Source of the DNA: Ruminococcus sp.
GTDB lineage: Bacteria > Bacillota > Clostridia > Oscillospirales > Ruminococcaceae
NCBI RefSeq assembly: GCF_017464355.1
Contig: NZ_JAFUAG010000013.1
Span: 1-64,000, forward strand
Length of the DNA: 64,000 nucleotides
Reading direction: 5' to 3'
Numbering within the stretch: position 1 is the first letter of the stretch; each line of letters opens with the position of its first letter. This document shows, in pieces, positions 1-6,806 of this stretch. The notes beneath the pieces are model-generated. The model was not told the DNA's origin. It worked only from the letters and a program-made list of their open reading frames with translations, and ran no database searches. The translations under genes were made by a program, and so were the position numbers.

Positions 1-4
1 AGAA

Positions 5-1247
5 CTTTTCCCCCCGTGTGCGGGGGTGGTCCTATATAGTGAGTTATGCTTGACAAGACCACAACCTTTTCCCCTCGTGTGCGGGGGTGATCCTGTTGTT
101 ATCGGGCGTTTTATAACTCTCAAGCCCTTTTCCCCGCGTGTGCGGGGGTGATCCTAAAACAGTTTTTATCTCTCAATTCTGATATATCTTTTCCCCGCGT
201 GTGCGGGGGTGATCCTGCACGTGTGTGTTAATCGTGCGTTATGTGTCGCTTTTCCCCGCGTGTGCGGGGGTGATCCTTATCACAGGTTCATCGCTGAAAG
301 ATTTGTGCTCTTTTCCCCGCGTGTGCGGGGGTGATCCTGAAATAGTCATAAAAACCGTGATAAAGTCTTTCTTTTCCCCGCGTGTGCGGGGGTGATCCTA
401 GCAAGTATGTGCCAACTGTTGCAGTATACTACTTTTCCCCGCGTGTGCGGGGGTGATCCTGCCGCATTGGCGGCTGGTGGTATCATATAGTTCTTTTCCC
501 CGCGTGTGCGGGGGTGATCCTGCTCCACGTCTTGCGGAAACGGTTATCAAGCACTTTTCCCCGCGTGTGCGGGGGTGATCCTCAATCTCGTCCGTAAACA
601 TATCCGTTTGCCCGCTTTTCCCCGCGTGTGCGGGGGTGATCCTTAGTGACTTGATACAGACAGAGGGCACTAACCCTTTTCCCCGCGTGTGCGGGGGTGA
701 TCCTCAATGTACGCGGGACAGCCTTACAAGGTGTTGCTTTTCCCCGCGTGTGCGGGGGTGATCCTAATCTGCTGAAAATGCTGGGGCTGAGCCGCACCTT
801 TTCCCCGCGTGTGCGGGGGTGATCCCAATGAAGTACACAAAACGGGTGATAAACCCGCCCTTTTCCCCGCGTGTGCGGGGGTGATCCTTTAGTCCTCCAT
901 ATAGCTATAAAGTGTTCTTGCTTTTCCCCGCGTGTGCGGGGGTGATCCTTACACAGAGGTCTAGTAATTGTTTTTATAGTACTTTTCCCCGCGTGTGCAG
1001 GGGTGATTCTGGTTAGTTGTGACATCACAACTAGAATGGAGGCTTTTCCCCGCGTGTGCGGGGGTGATCCTGTTTCCGAGTGTAGCGGTGAACATTACAT
1101 ACACTTTTCCCCGCGTGTGCGGGGGTGATCCTAAGTTCGGTAACGTTGATAAAGTAGTTTTTGCCTTTTCCCCGCGTGTGCGGGGGTGATCCCTGTGCGA
1201 GGGGTTGTATTCTATCATGTGTGATCTTTTCCCCGCGTGTGCGGGGG
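5..1247 (+). CRISPR. CRISPR array, type I-E-like repeat, end of a longer array
   Basis: There are twenty 29-nt repeats starting at 5, 66, 127, 188, 249, 310, 371, 432, 493, 554, 615, 676, 737, 798, 860, 921, 982, 1043, 1104 and 1165. A 21st copy at 1226 keeps only its first 22 nt. Spacers are 32 nt, except one of 33 nt at 827-859, and no two are alike. The repeat core CCCCGCGTGTGCGGGG forms a short hairpin and the tail is GTGATCCT, which resembles type I-E repeats. By that analogy the array is read on the plus strand, so the leader and cas genes would lie left of the window. Repeats 1, 2, 14, 17 and 20 carry point changes. The repeat at 982 has two (GCAGGGG and GATTCT), which fits decay toward the distal end. 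Confidence 0.97.
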
Positions 1248-1489
1248 GCGATGAGTTCGTGATGATATGCTCTGACATTGAGGAAGACAGGCTGCGGGAA
1301 ATGGTATCAAGGCTGCGCATACTGGCGGACAACGCAGACGATGTCAGCTTTGCCCTGGGCACGGTCTGGGAAAGCGGCAGCTATGATGTGCGCAGGCTTA
1401 TGCAGCAGGCGGACGAGAATATGTACAGGGACAAGGACGCATTCTACCGCCGCCACCCCGAAAAGGAGCGCAGGAAGAGGGAGAGATAA
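1241..1489 (+). pseudogene. Truncated GGDEF (diguanylate cyclase) domain fused to last CRISPR repeat
   Basis: The reading frame through the truncated repeat continues as AGGDEFVMICSDIEEDRL and runs about 80 residues to a stop at 1489. It contains the GGDEF active-site loop, a later helix-strand segment (DDVSFALGTVW) and the typical end QQADENMYRDKD. The first half of the domain, including the metal-binding Asp of the D-x-F-K region, is missing, and no ribosome binding site precedes it. The break lies in the G-run shared by the repeat (GCGGGGG) and the codons for Gly-Gly. It is almost certainly non-functional. The family makes cyclic di-GMP when intact. Confidence 0.85.
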
Positions 1490-1532
1490 GGGGATAAAAC
1501 AAAAGACGAAAATCAGCGTTTTCGGCCTTTTT

Positions 1533-1612
1533 CTATTCGCTTGCCTTGTCGAGGATGATGACTCTTCTGCCTGCTTCTTTAAGGGTCTCATCGTGAGTGA
1601 CCATGATATGCC
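1533..1612 (-). pseudogene. Remnant of an ABC transporter ATPase C-terminus
   Basis: Reading leftward, the frame ends with IMVTHDETLKEAGRRVIILD followed by KASE and a stop at 1533. VTHDE is the H-loop (switch) motif of ABC ATPases, and the following Ala-Gly-Arg-Arg-Val-Ile segment is typical of LolD/MacB-like subunits. Nothing upstream in that frame shows the signature motif or the Walker motifs, so only a few tens of residues survive. The identification rests on one short motif. Confidence 0.45.
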
Positions 1613-2108
1613 GCTGAACGGACTTGAACCGGTACGGTATTGCTATCCGTTGCATTTCACCTTCGGGCTGCTCTATAACTATATTAAAGCACAAATGGAG
1701 GTATACAGCAATGAAGGATACTTTGAATGAGGTCTGCTGATCGACTTGTTCGGGGCTGTCTGGTATGATCGGTAATGGCTTTATCGATCCATGATCATTT
1801 TTGCAGAGGTGATGATATGAAAAACATGGAACGGCCGCTAAATCAGGAAATACAGACATAGATATATACTCTGAGGGCAATGGAGATCTTACGAACATAT
1901 TCAGAGTTTGATGTTCGGGATCGGAGTATTAGCCTTTGTATATGAGAATAATAAAATATGACTATCCCTTTAGCACACCAACTAAAAATGCAGTAAACAA
2001 AAGGATAATTGAGCGTTATACGCCAAGAACCTTAAGTTCTGTATAGCCGCTGTTTATGTGGTGTGTCAGCGGGATAACCACATAATAAAATGTTATAAGG
2101 AGTGTTAT
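1613..2108. other. Gene-poor stretch, degenerate sequence
   Basis: About 500 bases without a convincing gene. The open frames are short, lack ribosome binding sites and have no recognisable motifs. Together with the flanking GGDEF and ABC fragments this looks like decayed coding DNA. A short inverted repeat (AGAACCTTAAGTTCT) lies at 2026-2040. Confidence 0.5.
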
Positions 2109-2480
2109 ATGAGATCAAATGAACAAGCAACAAAGATAGCAATTGAATATTTTAACGACCTGTGTTATTATGAAGAAAAAATCCCGGGTTCAATATATCG
2201 GGCACTGAATTATTTTGTTGATGGGATCGGAGTTCAGAGGGGTGAATGTATGGCATTTTTCCCAAATGAGGAAGATGAAAAATGGGAAAAGGGAAAAGCA
2301 TTTGAAGTTGTAGGATCTGGCAGTGATCATTTTGATGAGGTATATTATATCTCATATCAGGAATTCTATGATCTTCTTCATGAGAATGTTGAAAAGGCGA
2401 TCGATGATCGTGATGATGAATACAAAACGACAGTAAGAGAACTTATGGAAAAATTCAGAAAAAAGCATGATCTCAAATGA
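2109..2480 (+). CDS. Small acidic protein, possible contact-dependent toxin immunity protein
   Basis: A 123-residue protein. An AAGGAG site sits just before the ATG at 2109; an upstream in-frame ATG at 2058 has none. The protein is acidic and soluble, with no signal peptide or membrane segment. Its C-terminal part (YYISYQEFYDLL, then a charged helix ending EKFRKKH) resembles what I recall of CdiI-type ribonuclease immunity proteins, but this is pattern memory and not an alignment. No toxin gene is adjacent, so if it is an immunity gene it is an orphan, which would fit the surrounding gene debris. A and T content is higher than in neighbouring genes, which suggests transfer. Confidence 0.6.
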   Translation: MRSNEQATKIAIEYFNDLCYYEEKIPGSIYRALNYFVDGIGVQRGECMAFFPNEEDEKWEKGKAFEVVGSGSDHFDEVYYISYQEFYDLLHENVEKAIDDRDDEYKTTVRELMEKFRKKHDLK

Positions 2481-2508
2481 GCTTGCCTCTCCCGTAACAA
2501 AAATTTCA

Positions 2509-2664
2509 TGCAGTATAAATTACGCGGTGTACCCACTATGCCTGCAATTACAATGAAGGGCGGCACAGTTCTCGCCTTTGGCGGCACTTGCCAATGGAGT
2601 GACCGTGAAAGCGTTCAGGGAACGGTTCGGATATAAAACTTTTAATGTTACTGACAATTTATAG
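2509..2664 (+). pseudogene. Possible frameshifted gene remnant
   Basis: Two overlapping frames look like pieces of one protein. One reads MQYKLRGVPTMPAITMKGG, and a later one reads LANGVTVKAFRERFGYKTF and ends at a TAG at 2662-2664. A single frameshift near 2580-2590 would join them. I do not recognise the family. It may be chance. Confidence 0.25.
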
Positions 2665-2743
2665 TCACCTTGATCACAAGCCGCTATTTCGCCATTGGAA
2701 GTTATTTCCAATTTCTCGCAGACTAATAAGATGAGGACGGGGG

Positions 2744-2782
2744 GAAAAGAAAAACGCAGGCCCTGACTAAAGGACCTGCGTT
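2744..2782 (-). terminator. Intrinsic terminator after tRNA-Leu
   Basis: On the minus strand, AACGCAGG pairs with CCTGCGTT, followed by TTTTTCTTTT. It begins 8 nt after the tRNA 3' end. Confidence 0.85.
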
Positions 2783-2789
2783 CTCTTGA

Positions 2790-2872
2790 TGGTGCCGATG
2801 GCGGGACTTGAACCCGCACACTTTCGTACTTGATTTTGAGTCAAGCGTGTCTGCCAATTCCACCACATCGGC
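2790..2872 (-). tRNA. tRNA-Leu, anticodon CAA
   Basis: The 83-nt gene includes an encoded CCA. The acceptor stem is GCCGATG with CATCGGC, the T arm contains GGGTTCAAGTCCC, and the anticodon arm is CTTGA-CTCAAAA-TCAAG, giving anticodon CAA (reads UUG). A long variable arm is present, as expected for class II tRNA-Leu. The gene stands alone between its own promoter and terminator. Confidence 0.97.
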
Positions 2873-2921
2873 AAATATTGGATCTGAGGCTTCTGAAAGA
2901 CAGTTTTCATTTCGGCAGAAG

Positions 2922-2947
2922 AAAAAAGAACCCAAAAAGTTCTTTTT
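2922..2947 (-). terminator. Terminator-like hairpin in the tRNA-Leu leader
   Basis: Between the tRNA promoter and the tRNA the minus strand has AAAAAGAAC, a loop, then GTTCTTTTTT. This is a stem ending in a T-run, about 50 nt before the tRNA 5' end. It could act as an attenuator or RNA processing signal. The stem is A/T-rich and weak. Confidence 0.45.
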
Positions 2948-2954
2948 GCTACTT

Positions 2955-2993
2955 TTACCGAAATATTATATCATATTTTCGGTAATAAGTCAA
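2955..2993 (-). promoter_or_regulatory. tRNA-Leu promoter overlapped by a 31-bp palindrome
   Basis: On the minus strand, TTGACT (2988-2993) and TATAAT (2965-2970) are separated by 17 bp. A palindrome with 9-bp perfect outer arms TTACCGAAA/TTTCGGTAA spans 2955-2985, covering the whole -10 box and most of the spacer. It looks like an operator, which is unusual for a tRNA gene. Confidence 0.7.
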
Positions 2994-3062
2994 GGGTAAT
3001 CAGTTAAAATAATATCATGCAAAATTTATGCATAATCACTATTAAAATCGCATAAAAAATGG

Positions 3063-3091
3063 TTGATTTTTGTTGCGAAATATGTTAGAAT
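3063..3091 (+). promoter_or_regulatory. Sigma-A promoter for the receiver/CheX pair
   Basis: TTGATT at 3063-3068 and TAGAAT at 3086-3091 with a 17-bp spacer, 86 bp before the start codon of the receiver gene. Confidence 0.6.
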
Positions 3092-3176
3092 TATTAAGAC
3101 GAGGTGTACAGTAAATTTATTAGGTGTACTTTAGGTCTACTGTCCGCCTTATATGATAGTAATGGGAGGTTTTGTT

Positions 3177-3557
3177 ATGGTAATTCAGGATCTGAAAGTC
3201 CTTATCTGTGATGACTCGATGTTCGCAAGGAAGAAGATGAGCATGACTATATCCGCACTGGGTATCAGCGAGGTGTTCGAGGCAGCTGACGGTGAGGAGG
3301 CTGTATCCAAATATAAAGAGAACAAGCCCGATGTGGTATTCATGGACATCATCATGCCCAGGATAACGGGTATCGAGGCACTCAAGCAGATAATTGAATT
3401 TGACCCTGATGCCAAAGTTGTTATGGCATCAAGTGTTGGTACACAGGGGCATTTAAAGGAGGCTTTGCGTGCGGGTGCAGCAGATTTTCTGCAGAAGCCT
3501 ATTTCCGACGAGGATACTAAGGCTATCCTGGAAAATGCCGCTAAGGGGGTGCTGTGA
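3177..3557 (+). CDS. Stand-alone response regulator receiver (CheY-like)
   Basis: A 126-residue single REC domain. All family landmarks are present: the acidic pair D12-D13, phospho-acceptor D57 in VFMDIIMP, S85 in VVMASS and K107 in FLQKPI. There is no output domain, so it should signal by protein contact, as CheY does. GGGAGGT precedes the ATG at 3177; an earlier in-frame ATG at 3153 lacks such a site. The next gene starts at the base after its stop, so the two are translationally coupled. That gene encodes a CheX-type phosphatase, which probably acts on this receiver. No histidine kinase or flagellar gene is nearby. Confidence 0.93.
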   Translation: MVIQDLKVLICDDSMFARKKMSMTISALGISEVFEAADGEEAVSKYKENKPDVVFMDIIMPRITGIEALKQIIEFDPDAKVVMASSVGTQGHLKEALRAGAADFLQKPISDEDTKAILENAAKGVL

Positions 3558-4442
3558 TTGTTTGCACAATTTTTTGGCGGATATCTGCTGAATAAGAAGC
3601 TTGTGACCAAGGAGGACCTGACCCAGGCCTTTGAGGACAAGAAGCACACCCGCATGAGGCTGGGCGTACTGGCCATAAATGCGGGGCTGATGACGGCAGA
3701 CCAGGTAGAGCACGTCAACATCACCCAGCAGAGCGTGGACAAGCGTTTCGGCGACCTGGCGGTGGAGCTGGGGTATGTTACTGACGAACAGGTGGATATG
3801 CTGCTTTCTCAGCAGCCCACGGAATATCTGCTGCTGGGGCAGACGCTGGTGAACAACGGTGTGCTTACCAATGCCCAGTTCGAGCAGGCTATAAATGATT
3901 ACAAGACAGACAACGAGCTGACGGACAGTGACCTGGAGGGCAGCAAGAACGAGAGCCTGAGCAAGCTGGTGACAGAGTTCTATCATCTGGAAGAGGCTGC
4001 TGATGCCAGGATGCTGACTGAGTATGTGACTATGATGTTCAAGAATATCATACGTTTCATCGACAGTGATTTCACTCCGCTGGAGGCTATGGTGATAAGG
4101 GAGTTCGATGCGGAGCATCTTATAGAGCAGCGCATAACGGGCACCTACGATGCAGTGACCTGCATAACGGCTGACAGGGACGTTTACTATGAGTTCGCCA
4201 AGAGGTTCGCGGGGGACACCTTCGGGGACATCACGGGATTTGAGAATGAGACCGTAGGCGAGTTCCTGAACGTAGTCAACGGATTGTTCGCGGTGAACCA
4301 GTCCAACGAGGGCGGTGCAGAGCTGACCATGACACCCCAGAAGGCTATCGAGAGCAGCAAGATCACTTTTGAGAAGCCTGCGTTCTGCATACCTGTGGTA
4401 TTCAGCTTCGGCGAGGTGGATTTTATAATCTCGGCTGAGTAA
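3558..4442 (+). CDS. MshEN-like repeat / CheX fusion, putative receiver phosphatase
   Basis: A 294-residue protein starting at a TTG directly after the receiver stop codon. Residues 5-115 hold four copies of a 24-residue pattern of the kind LGxxLxxxGxLTxxQLxxAL (around 7-30, 34-57, 62-85 and 92-115). This resembles the N-terminal MshEN/GspE-N domain, which binds cyclic di-GMP in some ATPases. Residues about 145-294 resemble CheX: a long helix, then E235-F-L-N238 followed by NG, matching the E-x2-N catalytic pattern of CheC/CheX phosphatases. The C-terminus VVFSFGEVDFIIS fits the CheX dimer strand. The inferred role is dephosphorylation of the upstream receiver under control of a nucleotide or partner bound by the N-terminal repeats. 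Ligand binding is unproven. Confidence 0.8.
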   Translation: MFAQFFGGYLLNKKLVTKEDLTQAFEDKKHTRMRLGVLAINAGLMTADQVEHVNITQQSVDKRFGDLAVELGYVTDEQVDMLLSQQPTEYLLLGQTLVNNGVLTNAQFEQAINDYKTDNELTDSDLEGSKNESLSKLVTEFYHLEEAADARMLTEYVTMMFKNIIRFIDSDFTPLEAMVIREFDAEHLIEQRITGTYDAVTCITADRDVYYEFAKRFAGDTFGDITGFENETVGEFLNVVNGLFAVNQSNEGGAELTMTPQKAIESSKITFEKPAFCIPVVFSFGEVDFIISAE

Positions 4443-4455
4443 GTGTTGAGATCCT

Positions 4456-4490
4456 GCCGCAGTATCTCCAATGGGGTACTGCGGCTTTTT
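4456..4490 (+). terminator. Intrinsic terminator
   Basis: GCCGCAGTA pairs with TACTGCGGC, followed by TTTTT. It ends the receiver/CheX operon. Confidence 0.9.
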
Positions 4491-4534
4491 GCTGATACTG
4501 TATCAGGAAAAATTTCAATAATGGGAAAAAGGGC

Positions 4535-4563
4535 TTGAAAAATCAGGCAAAATGGTGTATACT
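4535..4563 (+). promoter_or_regulatory. Sigma-A promoter
   Basis: TTGAAA at 4535-4540, a 17-bp spacer and TATACT at 4558-4563, 50 bp before the small membrane protein gene. Confidence 0.7.
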
Positions 4564-4613
4564 ATTTCAAGACAGAAATAAACACAGACGTTTGAAAGGA
4601 AGGCTGATCTGAA

Positions 4614-4739
4614 ATGAGCAAAGGCACTAAGATATTTCTGATAGTTTTTACCTCGGTGGTAACTGCCATAATCACCGCTAACCTGGTGACAGAGGTATTC
4701 AAGACCAAGCTGAATAAGTATTATTCGGTGGAACAGTAA
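4614..4739 (+). CDS. 41-residue single-span membrane protein
   Basis: ATG at 4614 preceded by GAAAGGAAGG, and TAA at 4737-4739. The product has a short basic start (MSKGTK), one hydrophobic segment of about 20 residues (IFLIVFTSVVTAIITANLV) and a polar end rich in Lys and Tyr. It has its own promoter and terminator, which supports a real gene despite its size. The family is not recognised. Similar small proteins often modulate membrane complexes, but nothing here shows a partner. Confidence 0.65.
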   Translation: MSKGTKIFLIVFTSVVTAIITANLVTEVFKTKLNKYYSVEQ

Positions 4740-4746
4740 AAAAGAG

Positions 4747-4781
4747 CGGCTGCCCTCAGCTAATGGGGGCAGCCGTTTTTT
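4747..4781. terminator. Intrinsic terminator of the small membrane protein gene
   Basis: CGGCTGCCC pairs with GGGCAGCCG and is followed by TTTTTT on the plus strand. It abuts the stop codon of the converging gene on the minus strand, where an A-run provides only a weak T-tract. Confidence 0.88.
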
Positions 4782-5655
4782 ATGTCGTACATTTGCCGCA
4801 GTCGGAGCAGCCGTTGCAGGCGGGTCTCATGCCGCAGGTCTGACATTTTTCACGGAAGTGGGGCTTGTAGCGGTATTTGTCGTCAATGGGCAGGCCGAAG
4901 CCGTCCCGCAGGTCGAAGACCATGGGCTTGCCCTTGAAGCTCAGGCCTGAACGGTAGGCTTGCTGACTTTGCAGCTCGCTGCCCTCAATGCTGTACAGCC
5001 TGCCGTCCTTGATGAAGCGGCGGCCTGTTCCGCAGAAGGTGAATGTGACGTTATGTGAAACGCATTCATCGCGGAGGCGCTTTACCCATTCATAGCGGCA
5101 GGGGCGGGCGCCGTCGTAGTTTTCACCGTCGCAGAGGACCTGTTCTATCTGCCCTGTGGAAAGGTATTTTTCAAGGCTGACCTCTCCGATAAAGGGGGCG
5201 CACATGACGCCCTTGTGTTTGAAAGGCAGCTCCAGCAGGAGAGGTATGCGTTCGTCGGCACGGGTCTGGTTCTCGGCGGAAACGTTGAAGAAGATATTCT
5301 CCCAGCCCTCGCCCCAGTCATCGGGAAGACAGCTTTTCACTCGTTCGGGGCGCTTGGTCAGCAGGAAGAAAATCACATCGCTGCGGCGGCGCATGATCTC
5401 CCAGGCCTCGTCCCGCCAGGGGTCGGCCTGTTCAAGGAAGAAATCCGAGGTCATGCAGACCCTTATCATCTCGCCGCACTTTACCTTGTAGCTGCCCCGC
5501 CTGTCCTTGTGGAGGGGGTAGTCGAAGCCTGTTTTTGTGCGGTATATCTTCGATCCGTCAAGACCCCGCTGCTTGTCGAGAAAGTACATATAGCAGTGGG
5601 CGCAGCCCTCGCTTTTTTTGATACAGCCGTGCCAGGGGTTCCAGATATCGTGCAT
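4780..5655 (-). CDS. DUF5131 family protein (phage Gp37/Gp68-like)
   Basis: A 291-residue protein. The N-terminus WNPWHGCIKKSEGCAHCYMY carries the family's cysteine pattern C-x6-C-x2-C (about C11, C18, C21), and later blocks MTSDFF, FLLTKRPERV, NVSAENQ and CAPFIGEVSL are typical of DUF5131. The family is related to radical-SAM-like folds with a three-cysteine element, but its reaction is not known to me. A second cysteine cluster, CQTCGMRPACNGCSDCGKC, ends the protein and could bind another metal centre. The ATG at 5655 has AGGTGA upstream; a GTG at 5664 is the alternative. Members are common in mobile elements and accessory regions. Confidence 0.85.
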   Translation of the reverse strand: MHDIWNPWHGCIKKSEGCAHCYMYFLDKQRGLDGSKIYRTKTGFDYPLHKDRRGSYKVKCGEMIRVCMTSDFFLEQADPWRDEAWEIMRRRSDVIFFLLTKRPERVKSCLPDDWGEGWENIFFNVSAENQTRADERIPLLLELPFKHKGVMCAPFIGEVSLEKYLSTGQIEQVLCDGENYDGARPCRYEWVKRLRDECVSHNVTFTFCGTGRRFIKDGRLYSIEGSELQSQQAYRSGLSFKGKPMVFDLRDGFGLPIDDKYRYKPHFREKCQTCGMRPACNGCSDCGKCTT

Positions 5656-5721
5656 GGTGTTCACCTGCTTTCTTTACGGGTCGGGTCGGTCGGCTTAGGT
5701 TTGTAAAATTGGACGGAAGAC

Positions 5722-6630
5722 TTATTCTGCGGGGGTGTAGGTCTGCCAGATGATATGGCTGTCTTCATCGGCAGGGGAGGGGTACTGGCCTATGGAGCCT
5801 GAAGAATTGTCCCTTACCTGCACGAAGAATGCTGTATAGCCGTTTATTTCCTCCTGCGCCGCATAGACGGTCATATCTCCGTCAAATTGGCCTGCGATGA
5901 GGTCGTTGACTATGGTCTCCCATTGGTTCTCACAGCTGCTGTCCAGGCTGACAGGCAGGCCGTCTTCCGCTATGCGGCCGGGATAGCCCTCGGCAAAGCT
6001 TTGCTCGAAAGGTATACCCTTGACCTCGTTGTCTGTCAGCAGTTCGGCCAGCTGATTGTAGGCGGTCTTTGCGGCGGCATTGAGGGTGATGATATCCAGG
6101 TCATCAAAGGTAGTGCTGTCTGCGGGGGAAAACTCTGTCCAGCGGACATTGGGGCTGTTATCGGGGGTGACGGCATCGGGGTACTGGCCGATATTGCCGT
6201 ACTCGTCCTTGGTCTGCACGAAAATGCCGCGGGTGCTGCCGATGTCTGCATAGCCTAAGAATACGGTGTAACTGCCCATATCCTGCACGGCGGCGGAAAG
6301 GGCTTGGTCGCCCTCGGCTGAGACCTCCTGAGAGGGTGAGATACCCTCGGGGGACATGGCGGCGGCAAACTGCGCCTGCGCCTCGGCCTCGGGGTCAAGA
6401 CCCATGGTCTCGTAATCGGCCAGAAGTTCGGCGGCGGTGTTGTAGGCGGCTTTAGCGGCAGCGTTCAGGGAAGTGTAGTCTGCTGCGGGAGGCTCTTCCT
6501 CGGCGGAGGCAGTGGTCTCTGTTTCGGCAGCGGTCTCCTCTGAGGGGGCAGCTGCGGGCTTATCATCGACCTTGCCGCAGGCTGACATGGTCAGGGCAAG
6601 GGCGAGGAGAAGTATCAGTTTTTTGCTCAT
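5722..6630 (-). CDS. Secreted lipoprotein with a duplicated domain
   Basis: A 302-residue protein. The start MSKKLILLLALALTMSACGK has a clear lipobox with Cys18, followed by a low-complexity Ala/Glu/Thr linker to about residue 50. Two related domains follow. Each starts with a helix of the type LNAAAKxAYNxxAELLxD, contains a central YTVF or YTAF strand and ends GNIGQYP or GSIGQYP and then W-T-x-S/T-P-A. The helix pattern recalls the C-terminal domain of ruminococcal type IV pilins, which fits a surface role, but this is inference. The promoter is at 6724-6752. A copy of the dispersed palindrome lies in its 5' UTR. Confidence 0.82.
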   Translation of the reverse strand: MSKKLILLLALALTMSACGKVDDKPAAAPSEETAAETETTASAEEEPPAADYTSLNAAAKAAYNTAAELLADYETMGLDPEAEAQAQFAAAMSPEGISPSQEVSAEGDQALSAAVQDMGSYTVFLGYADIGSTRGIFVQTKDEYGNIGQYPDAVTPDNSPNVRWTEFSPADSTTFDDLDIITLNAAAKTAYNQLAELLTDNEVKGIPFEQSFAEGYPGRIAEDGLPVSLDSSCENQWETIVNDLIAGQFDGDMTVYAAQEEINGYTAFFVQVRDNSSGSIGQYPSPADEDSHIIWQTYTPAE

Positions 6631-6652
6631 TTTATTACTCGCTTTCTTTTTA

Positions 6653-6707
6653 GATCTATCCCAATTTGGTTGTGTATCATCAGCGATACGCTTCAGAATT
6701 GGGATCT
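6653..6707. repeat. Dispersed palindromic repeat, copy 1
   Basis: Terminal inverted repeats ATCCCAATT (6658-6666) and AATTGGGAT (6697-6705) flank a core with GTGTATCATCAGCGATACGC. It shares ends and the GTGTAT..TGATAC core with the copies at 29744, 32604 and 54031. It lies between a promoter and the lipoprotein gene. Confidence 0.7.
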
Positions 6708-6723
6708 GAATTTCTATATTATG

Positions 6724-6752
6724 ATTATAGCCTTAATGGGAGGATTTGTCAA
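6724..6752 (-). promoter_or_regulatory. Sigma-A promoter for the lipoprotein gene
   Basis: On the minus strand, TTGACA (6747-6752), 17 bp, TATAAT (6724-6729). Both boxes are consensus. Confidence 0.85.
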
Positions 6753-6759
6753 CCATGCG

Positions 6760-6787
6760 AAAAAAGCTCCCGCCCGTGGGCGAGAGC
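6760..6787 (-). terminator. Intrinsic terminator of the dockerin gene at 6807
   Basis: On the minus strand, GCTCTCGCC pairs with GGCGGGAGC (one mismatch) and is followed by TTTTTTC. Confidence 0.8.
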
Positions 6788-6806
6788 CTGTTTGTTTGCT
6801 GTTGTA

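Noticed and set aside
346..1362. Open frames with repeated TPAHAGK, DHPRTRGEK and PPHTRGK peptides on the minus strand
   Set aside because: They are translations of the CRISPR repeats; the periodicity and lack of start signals show they are not proteins.
1613..1898. Extended minus-strand frame upstream of the ABC ATPase fragment
   Set aside because: It lacks ABC motifs and a start signal; only the final residues resemble the family.
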